Assembly (NCBI GenBank): GCA_016867835.1
Contig: VGIQ01000013.1
Coordinates: 1-36,007 of the forward strand
Direction of reading: 5' to 3'
Length of the DNA: 36,007 nucleotides
Source of the DNA: Calditrichota bacterium
GTDB lineage: Bacteria; Electryoneota; AABM5-125-24; Hatepunaeales; Hatepunaeaceae
Shown: piece by piece, positions 30,867-36,007 of the stretch
Position numbering within the stretch: the stretch's first letter is position 1
Layout: every line of letters begins with the position of its first letter
Notes under the pieces: generated by a model
Database searches by the model: none
What the model was told of the DNA's origin: nothing
What the model saw: only the letters and a program-made list of their open reading frames with translations
Translations under genes and position numbers: made by a program

Positions 30867-32015
30867 CTAAATGATCACCAACTCGGCCTGCAGTGCGCCG
30901 GACTGCTTCAAAGCCTGGAAGATCGCGATGATGTCGCGGGGGGTTACTCCGAGTCGGTTCAGGGCCGCAGCGATATCTCCGACCGTCGTCGAACCGGGGA
31001 TCACCACAACGCCGGTGCCACGCTGCTCGATGTTGATCTCCTGGAATTGATCGGAGCGCGTCTCGCCGCGCGAGAAGGGCTGCGGCTGGCTCACCAACGG
31101 CGTGGACTTGATGGTGATCGAAAGCGCTCCGTGCGACACGGCAACGGTCGAGAGCGAGACGTTTTCGCCGATGACGATGGTGCCGGTCCGTTCGTTGATG
31201 ATCACCCGCGCGGCTTGATCAGGCTCGAATTCGATTGACTCCAGCGCCGCGATGAAGGGGACGAGGCTGTCGGGATCGGCATAGTTTTCGGGCAGCAAAA
31301 GACGCACCGAGACGGCGTCTATGGCCCGGGCGACGTCGGCGCTGAAGAAGGTGTTGACCGCTTCGGCGAGCCGCCGGGCTGTTGAGAAGTCGCCATGCCG
31401 CAGGGTGTAAGTGAGTCCGCCTTCGGATGAGACTTTTGTGCCGAGGTCATGTTCGAGGACGCCGCCGCCCGGCACCCGTCCGACCGCAGCATAGTTCTGC
31501 CGGACGCTGACCGCTCCCGCTTCGATGTTGAAGCCGCCGATCGATAGCGGACCCGAGGCGATGGCATAGACACTGTTGCCGAGGTCGGAGAGGGTCGTCT
31601 GCAGTAGGACGCCGCCCTGGAGCGACTTGGCATCGCCGAGCGACGATACGATGACGTCGAAACGGCCTCCGGAGCGGGTAAAGGCCGGGACGTCGCCGGT
31701 TACGATGACCGCTGCGACGTTGCTGGCCCGCACTTTCGAGCCATCGACCGCAATGCCGAAGCGCTCGAGCATATTGGCGAGAGCCTGATTGGTGAAGAGG
31801 CTTTTCGGGCTGTCGCCGGTGCCCTCGAGACCGACGACGAGGCCGTAGCCGATGAGGCGGGCGCCTTCGGCTCCGGCGAATCGCCCGACATCCTTGATCC
31901 GCACTGCGCCGACGGCGCATGTCACGGCGATCAGATTCAGTATTCCGACGGCTGCAAGTGTCGTAGCGAGAATCTGGATCTTCGCACTTTCGGACTTCCG
32001 ATCTTTCACACTCAT
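30867..32015 (-). CDS. flgI: Flagellar P-ring protein FlgI
   Basis: FlgI forms the periplasmic P ring around the rod. The 382-residue protein has a signal segment (about 13-37), then VRIKDVGRFAGAEGARLIGYGLVVGLEGTGDSPKSLFTNQALANMLERFGI, the standard start of mature FlgI, and the conserved VIVTGDVPAFTRSGGRFDVIVSSLGDAKSLQGGVLLQTTL. The C-terminus has VIINERTGTIVIGENVSLSTVAVSHGALSI and GDIAAALNRLGVTPRDIIAIFQALKQSGALQAELVII. Its ATG overlaps the flgH stop by one base (TGATG). Confidence 0.96.
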   Translation of the reverse strand: MSVKDRKSESAKIQILATTLAAVGILNLIAVTCAVGAVRIKDVGRFAGAEGARLIGYGLVVGLEGTGDSPKSLFTNQALANMLERFGIAVDGSKVRASNVAAVIVTGDVPAFTRSGGRFDVIVSSLGDAKSLQGGVLLQTTLSDLGNSVYAIASGPLSIGGFNIEAGAVSVRQNYAAVGRVPGGGVLEHDLGTKVSSEGGLTYTLRHGDFSTARRLAEAVNTFFSADVARAIDAVSVRLLLPENYADPDSLVPFIAALESIEFEPDQAARVIINERTGTIVIGENVSLSTVAVSHGALSITIKSTPLVSQPQPFSRGETRSDQFQEINIEQRGTGVVVIPGSTTVGDIAAALNRLGVTPRDIIAIFQALKQSGALQAELVII

Positions 32016-32626
32016 CAGAATAACCAGTTGAAAAATCTGATGATAAGACCTGGCTTCTGGGCTTGATCGACGACCCCCCGGCCTTTATAGGAAATAGCGG
32101 CGTCGGCGATTAAGTAACTGAAGACGCTGTTATCGCTGAGGATGTCGCGCGGGCGGACAAGCCCGGTCAGGACGGTGATCTGCTCTTCGCCGTTCACTTC
32201 GACCTTGCGCTGGCCTTCGAGTTTCAGGTTGCCGTTGGGGAGCATTTCGACCACGCGGGCAGCCATCTTGCCGCGCAACTGTCCGCTGCGCGAAGTGCCG
32301 CCCTTGGCTTTGGAATCGCTGGAGAGGCTGCTCTTCAGGCCGAGCCCGGGAATCGCACTGAGGACTCCGGAGGAGGCCGAAGTCGCTTCGATCAAATGCT
32401 CAAGATCGGAATTGGTGGTCGCCTCGTTCGAGCCGGAGGTGTATTCCATAAGGAGAATTGTAACGACATCGCCGATCCGAAAGGCGCGCTGATCGGCGAA
32501 GAGCGACGCCGGCGCCGAGCGGGCAGACCGGTCCGGTGTCGAGGCGGCGGGTATTGGGGTAAGTGATTCCTGCGCGAAGGCGAGGGCCGAAGAAAATGCC
32601 ATGGCGATGATTAGCAAGGGCTTCAT
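32015..32626 (-). CDS. flgH: Flagellar L-ring protein FlgH, without lipobox
   Basis: FlgH forms the L ring in the outer membrane. The 203-residue protein has the family core LFADQRAFRIGDVVTILLMEYTSGSNEATTNS, GKMAARVVEMLPNGNLKLEGQRKVEVNGEEQITVLTGLVRPRDI, and the end VFSYLIADAAISYKGRGVVDQAQKPGLIIRFFNWLF. The signal peptide (MKPLLIIAMAFSSALAFAQES) has an AFA type site for signal peptidase I and no Cys at or after the cleavage region. In enterobacteria the protein is a lipoprotein, so the anchoring differs here. It overlaps flgA by 4 bases and flgI by 1. Confidence 0.94.
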   Translation of the reverse strand: MKPLLIIAMAFSSALAFAQESLTPIPAASTPDRSARSAPASLFADQRAFRIGDVVTILLMEYTSGSNEATTNSDLEHLIEATSASSGVLSAIPGLGLKSSLSSDSKAKGGTSRSGQLRGKMAARVVEMLPNGNLKLEGQRKVEVNGEEQITVLTGLVRPRDILSDNSVFSYLIADAAISYKGRGVVDQAQKPGLIIRFFNWLF

Positions 32627-33294
32627 TCCAGTTCCACCTCTTTTGGTCCGGTAACGCGGGCGTTCAAGCGGACGCCGCTCTCGAGGTTGCGAACCCGAAC
32701 CCGCTCGCCGATACGGCCATCCTCAAGGGCTCGTCCGGTCGTCCGCAGTTCGATGGCACCGGAGCGGAGCACGAGGCTGATCTCTTCACCGATCATCACC
32801 GCCGGGCGGGGAGCCACCTTCGACGAGGTGAGCAAACTTCCAGCGGCAATGCGGACTTTGGACCAGCCGATCGACAGGTCGTCTGCAGAGGGAATCTGAG
32901 CGGCACCGAGCGATGTCGTGGCGCGCTCTTCCCAGCGGACATGTCCAGAGCCAAGAGCGGTGCGCGGTTCTATGGGCAGCGCGGCGACCGGCACCCGTTC
33001 GACGGTCTTGACATTGAGGGTAACCGGCAGAAGGCGCTCCCGACCCGACTCCTCAACCTCGATCCAGCAAACCCGCGAGCCGCGCGGGATGGTGCCGTTC
33101 TCTTCACCGCGCACTCCGGTCATACGACTGGCGGGCTTCAACTCCGGCACCCGGCGGAGGTCTATTTCGTAGGCGACCACACGACCTTCGAGCAGTCCGG
33201 CATAGTAGTCATGGACTCGCTTTTCGATCGATGCACGGTTATCGGCGATGCTGGTTCCGACAAACAGGATAGCTGCCCCAAGCGCAGACCGCAG
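32623..33294 (-). CDS. flgA: Flagellar basal body P-ring assembly chaperone FlgA, probable CTG start
   Basis: FlgA is a periplasmic chaperone for P-ring assembly. The C-terminal half has the SAF/FlgA pattern: SADDLSIGWSKVRIAAGSLLTSSKV, then RPAVMIGEEISLVLRSGAIELRTTGRALEDGRIGERVRVRNLESGVRLNARVTGPKEVELE. No ATG lies at the proper place. A perfect AGGAGG (33306-33301) is followed after 6 bases by an in-frame CTG at 33294. Starting there gives 223 residues and a clean signal peptide (RSALGAAILFVGTSIA). In-frame TTG codons at 33360 and 33390 exist; the latter lies inside the end of flgG and would add about 30 odd residues before the signal peptide. The product is clear, the start only probable. 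Confidence 0.85.
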   Translation of the reverse strand: MRSALGAAILFVGTSIADNRASIEKRVHDYYAGLLEGRVVAYEIDLRRVPELKPASRMTGVRGEENGTIPRGSRVCWIEVEESGRERLLPVTLNVKTVERVPVAALPIEPRTALGSGHVRWEERATTSLGAAQIPSADDLSIGWSKVRIAAGSLLTSSKVAPRPAVMIGEEISLVLRSGAIELRTTGRALEDGRIGERVRVRNLESGVRLNARVTGPKEVELE

Positions 33295-33367
33295 GACAAG
33301 CCTCCTGTCGAAATGGGCGGGATGATACCCACCTTTTAGGTGCTGTGACGATCTCGACAATGAAGTG

Positions 33368-34156
33368 CTACCGCTTGAGGTTGTTGGCAATGGTGAGCAT
33401 CTCTTCGGCAGTGCGAATGGCTTTGGATGCGACTTCGTAGGCGCGCTGGGCGACGATCATCGCCACCATTTCCTCGACGATTTGGACGTTCGACGATTCG
33501 AGGAAGCCTTGCGACACCATTCCCATGCCTTCCTGACCCGGATTGCCGAGGATCGGCGGGCCGGAGGCGACGGTTTCCTTATAGAGATTCTGTCCGAGGC
33601 TGTGCAGACCGGCCGGGTTGATGAACCGCGCAAGTTCGATCTGTCCGATGGTCTGCGGCTCGGTCTCACCGATCAGGACGATGGAGACCGTCCCGTCGCG
33701 GGCGATCATGATTTGAGCCGTATCCGCGGGAATGGTGATGGTCGGTTCGATGCGGTAGCCGTCGGAGGTGACGATGCCGCCGTCGGGGGATATCTTCAGC
33801 GAGCCGTCGCGCGAATAGACCGTCGTTCCATCCGGCTTTCCAACCTGAAAGAAGCCTTCGCCGTCGATGGAGAGGTCGAGCGGGTTGCCGGTCGGCAGAA
33901 TATTCCCCTGTTCGAACGACTTCTGGATCGAGATAGGCCGGACGCCGTGTCCGATTTGTAGTTCCGTCGGCAGGACAGCGTCGAGTTCGGCCGAGTTGCC
34001 GCTGCCCTGGATCGTCTGATAGACCAGGTCCTGGAACTCCATCTTGGCTCGCTTAAATCCGGTCGTGTTGACGTTCGACAGGTTGTTGGCAATGGTGTCG
34101 ATGTAGAGTTGCTGGGCATACATGCCCGAAGCGGCAGAGCGTAGTGCACGGATCAT
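33368..34156 (-). CDS. flgG: Flagellar distal rod protein FlgG
   Basis: FlgG forms the distal rod. The 262-residue protein starts MIRALRSAASGMYAQQLYIDTIANNLSNVNTTGFKRAKMEFQDLVYQTI, the canonical FlgG N-terminus. It has the QKSFEQGNILPTGNPLDLSIDGEGFFQVGKPDGTTVYSRDG middle part, and ends LESSNVQIVEEMVAMIVAQRAYEVASKAIRTAEEMLTIANNLKR. Length matches E. coli FlgG (about 260). It follows flgF by 54 bases in the same transcript. Confidence 0.97.
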   Translation of the reverse strand: MIRALRSAASGMYAQQLYIDTIANNLSNVNTTGFKRAKMEFQDLVYQTIQGSGNSAELDAVLPTELQIGHGVRPISIQKSFEQGNILPTGNPLDLSIDGEGFFQVGKPDGTTVYSRDGSLKISPDGGIVTSDGYRIEPTITIPADTAQIMIARDGTVSIVLIGETEPQTIGQIELARFINPAGLHSLGQNLYKETVASGPPILGNPGQEGMGMVSQGFLESSNVQIVEEMVAMIVAQRAYEVASKAIRTAEEMLTIANNLKR

Positions 34157-34210
34157 AGTCTAATCCAGTGTGAAAGAGCCGCTGAAATTATGACATTGCG
34201 CCTTGCCATC

Positions 34211-34939
34211 CTACTTCGCCATCTCGTTGACAGCCAGGCGGAGGGTGTCGTCCTGTGCCTGGATGGCTTTCTGGCACGACTCATAGTTGCGGTTAAGTTC
34301 GATCATTTCGAGCATTTCGACGATGGGATCGACGTTCGAGTTCTCAAGGAAGCCCTGGCGCAGTTCGTAGCCTGCGGCGTCGGTAGGGTCCTGCGGTGTG
34401 GTCGGGACGAAATAGCCCCACCCGTTGCGGCTTAGTTCGTAGGGCTGTTCGAAGTCGGCGATCTTCAGGTTGGCGACGGTCTTCCCATCGACGACGACGG
34501 CGCCTTCGGCACGGATGACGACATTGGCGCTGCTGATGCGTATTACGCCTTCCTGACCGAGCACCCGATGGCCGCTGGTATTGACCAGTTCGCCTTCGCC
34601 GTTGACAGCGAAGTTGCCGTTGCGGGAATAACTGACGCTGTCACCGGTCTCGATGCAGAAAAAGCCCTCGCCGTTGATGGCGACGTCGAGGACGTTGCGC
34701 GTTTCGGCAAAGGTGCCCTGCGAGAAGTCGGTAACCAGACTCACTTCCTTGTCGCCGAGTTTTACCGGCTGGCCATGCTCGCCGCCCTGAAGCAGGTGGT
34801 TGTTGAGCGCGGTGCGGAAGTAGCGTTTGTCGGCTTTGAAGCCCGAAGTGTTGACATTCGCCAAATTGTTGCCGACGGTTTCCTGCTGGTTCATTCGCGG
34901 GAGCATACCGGCGGCGGCGTGGTAGATACCTTTGATCAT
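34211..34939 (-). CDS. flgF: Flagellar proximal rod protein FlgF
   Basis: FlgF is a proximal rod subunit and is the first gene of the leftward flagellar run. The 242-residue protein starts MIKGIYHAAAGMLPRMNQQETVGNNLANVNTSGFKADKRYF. It has DVAINGEGFFCIETGDSVSYSRNGNFAVNGEGELV and ends LENSNVDPIVEMLEMIELNRNYESCQKAIQAQDDTLRLAVNEMAK. The shorter middle and place before flgG favour FlgF over a second FlgG. A sigma-54 type site lies about 35-55 bases upstream. Confidence 0.9.
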   Translation of the reverse strand: MIKGIYHAAAGMLPRMNQQETVGNNLANVNTSGFKADKRYFRTALNNHLLQGGEHGQPVKLGDKEVSLVTDFSQGTFAETRNVLDVAINGEGFFCIETGDSVSYSRNGNFAVNGEGELVNTSGHRVLGQEGVIRISSANVVIRAEGAVVVDGKTVANLKIADFEQPYELSRNGWGYFVPTTPQDPTDAAGYELRQGFLENSNVDPIVEMLEMIELNRNYESCQKAIQAQDDTLRLAVNEMAK

Positions 34940-34974
34940 ACTTTTCGATCGTCCCTATTATCCACCGATTCCTT

Positions 34975-34992
34975 TGGCAAGGCGTGTGCCAA
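34975..34992 (-). promoter_or_regulatory. Sigma-54 (RpoN) type -24/-12 promoter for the flg operon
   Basis: The minus strand reads TTGGCACACGCCTTGCCA. It keeps GG and GC exactly 10 bases apart and matches the TGGCAC-N5-TTGC consensus. The transcript would start near 34965, about 26 bases before the flgF ATG. An enhancer-binding activator would be needed; none is in the window. Confidence 0.8.
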
Positions 34993-35131
34993 CCGGTAAG
35001 ATTGTATTTAATGGCGATATATCAATAACTTAACCAGAGTGAGATGGGCGGCAAATTTTGCCTGCGTAAATTGCTGCTGGAATCGAGGTGGCAGGACACC
35101 GAAAAATAGAATGGGAACTAAGGGCGAAGGC

Positions 35132-35160
35132 TTGACAACGGCGTGGGGATTGATTACAAT
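35132..35160 (+). promoter_or_regulatory. Sigma-70 promoter for the small lipoprotein gene
   Basis: Perfect TTGACA (35132-35137), a 17-base spacer, then TACAAT (35155-35160). The predicted transcript starts near 35167, about 48 bases before the ATG at 35215. Confidence 0.85.
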
Positions 35161-35214
35161 GTATCCGGACACACGTCGGGATAATGAATCACCAGCGTTT
35201 CGGGAGCAAATAGG

Positions 35215-35556
35215 ATGAACCCATTGCGCGTTTGGGCGACCCTCTCTCTGGTCGCCGGATTAGTTGCCTTCGGTGCGATCGGCTGCTCGGAGCCGCCGGA
35301 CGACGCCATTATGAAGGCCGAAGATGCGATCAAGAAAGCCGTTGAGGCAGGTGCGGAGGAGGCATCGCCGCGGTTGCTCGGCAAGGCGCGCACCGCGCTA
35401 TCGGAAGCGCGCGCCCTCGCCGATCAGGGTCACAACAGCGATGCCCGCAAGAAAGCCGAACTGGCTGTCATTCAAGCCGAACAGGCTGAACGCAATGCCA
35501 TCCGGACCGGAGGCAAGCGAATGACAAGGCCCGGTGGCGGTGGAGGAGACGAATAG
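35215..35556 (+). CDS. Small lipoprotein with charged coiled-coil, DUF4398-like
   Basis: The 113-residue protein has a lipoprotein signal peptide with the lipobox AIGC (Cys24). One long helix rich in Ala, Glu and Lys follows, with two related stretches: AIMKAEDAIKKAVEAGAEEASPRLLGKARTALSEARALADQG and NSDARKKAELAVIQAEQAERNAIRTG. This resembles the small periplasmic DUF4398-type lipoproteins, whose helices pack in the periplasm, often with OmpA partners. It has its own strong promoter and terminator, so it is a single-gene unit. No biochemical role can be stated. Confidence 0.82.
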   Translation: MNPLRVWATLSLVAGLVAFGAIGCSEPPDDAIMKAEDAIKKAVEAGAEEASPRLLGKARTALSEARALADQGHNSDARKKAELAVIQAEQAERNAIRTGGKRMTRPGGGGGDE

Positions 35557-35590
35557 ATCCGTAGGGTCGGGGGGAATCGATATGTTAACG

Positions 35591-35626
35591 TGGGGCGGCA
35601 GAAATGCCGCCCCAACGATTTTTTTT
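35591..35626 (+). terminator. Intrinsic terminator of the lipoprotein gene
   Basis: A perfect 10-base stem TGGGGCGGCA/TGCCGCCCCA with a GAAA loop (35591-35614), followed by a run of eight T (35619-35626). It lies 34 bases after the stop and only 7 bases before the convergent gene's stop codon. The stem sequence resembles the GGGCGGAC palindromes at 12703 and 12748. Confidence 0.9.
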
Positions 35627-35633
35627 GCCCTGC

Positions 35634-36007
35634 TTATGCAGACCGATGCAGTTCCCCGTCGAGAGCGGTGGAGGTTTCGCGAAGGGAGGCTTCAAGGTCC
35701 GGCGAGATCAGCCCGGAGCCCAAAGTCAGGTCGATGTCGCGACGGAGTGCTTCCCAAGCACGCTCGAGGGCATCGGATGGCTTTCCGGATGCGCTCTTGT
35801 CGCCGCTCGACGCCTGATCCGAGTCTTCGACTTGAAAGACCAGGGCAATCTGGTCTTCGTCCCCGGAGTCGCCGCGCAATCTGAAAGCGGTTATGGTCGC
35901 TGCGGCGGTTTTGTCGTGATGACTCCGGAGGACTGCTGAAAAGCGATGAACGCTGGAGTGCGTAGAGATCGCGATGCCCTTTTCAAGCGGCCCCGGATCA
36001 GTAAGAA
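35634..36007 (-). CDS. Unrecognised protein, C-terminal part (5' end outside window)
   Basis: This minus-strand frame is open from the stop at 35634 to the right edge; 124 complete codons are visible. The upstream part reads GIAISTHSSVHRFSAVLR, then TAAATITAFRLRGDSGDEDQIALVFQVEDSD, which looks like ordinary coding sequence. A Ser/Gly-rich linker and a helical end follow (DALERAWEALRRDIDLTLGSGLISPDLEASLRETSTAL). The TTG at 35879 is therefore probably internal. I do not recognise the family; a link to motility is only suggested by the neighbourhood. The plus-strand frames over the same stretch lack coding character. Confidence 0.55.
   Translation of the reverse strand, partial: LTDPGPLEKGIAISTHSSVHRFSAVLRSHHDKTAAATITAFRLRGDSGDEDQIALVFQVEDSDQASSGDKSASGKPSDALERAWEALRRDIDLTLGSGLISPDLEASLRETSTALDGELHRSA

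Noticed and set aside
33365-33961. 198-residue open frame antisense to flgG
   Set aside because: It is opposite a certain rod protein gene and is full of Asp/Gly/Arg shadow composition.
35604-35939. 111-residue plus-strand open frame near the right edge
   Set aside because: The minus-strand frame over the same bases continues to the window edge with more protein-like sequence, and the plus-strand frame begins inside the terminator stem.

Overview
The window looks like chromosomal DNA of an uncultured, flagellated, Gram-negative-type bacterium of high G+C content. An LptD-family LPS assembly protein, two GT9 (heptosyltransferase-family) enzymes, P- and L-ring flagellar proteins and a tripartite RND efflux system all point to an outer membrane. 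A large secreted protein ends in an HPNPFN...YDLSGRRI type C-terminal domain, the kind of tail seen in the FCB group (Bacteroidota relatives and candidate phyla such as Zixibacteria or Calditrichota). That placement is an inference; no rRNA or other marker is present.

Layout. 1-6361: the end of an ABC-2 permease (+), then a leftward housekeeping run argF > lipoprotein > acpS > hypothetical gene, preceded by an lptD-like gene, also leftward. 6404-12596: a rightward heavy-metal efflux operon (TolC-like, CusB-like, CusA-like). 12597-12898: a repeat-rich spacer. 12899-17346: murI, then a 1185-residue secreted beta-helix protein with its own promoter and a very strong terminator. 17692-34939: a long leftward flagellar region, flgF-flgG-flgA-flgH-flgI-flgJ(SLT)-flgN-flgK-flgL, three glycosyltransferase genes, two unrecognised genes, then fliC-fliD-fliS and a small protein with two FlgM-like repeats. 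35215-35556: a small lipoprotein with a textbook promoter and terminator. 35634-end: an unrecognised leftward gene that leaves the window.

How it works together. A sigma-54 type -24/-12 site lies just upstream of flgF, and a sigma-28 type site lies upstream of fliC. The FlgM-like protein encoded at the end of the fliC run is a candidate anti-sigma-28 factor. Together they suggest a timed cascade: rod, ring and hook-junction genes under sigma-54, and filament genes under sigma-28. The glycosyltransferases, one with a Maf-like N-terminal part, lie between the hook-filament junction genes and flagellin, so flagellin glycosylation is likely.

The most unusual features are: the tandem FlgM-like protein; heptamer repeat arrays at three places, one of them exactly where a glycosyltransferase start codon should be; a CusB-like adaptor with a metal-binding domain at each end; an insertion in the CusA-like pump; and an apparent CTG start for flgA.
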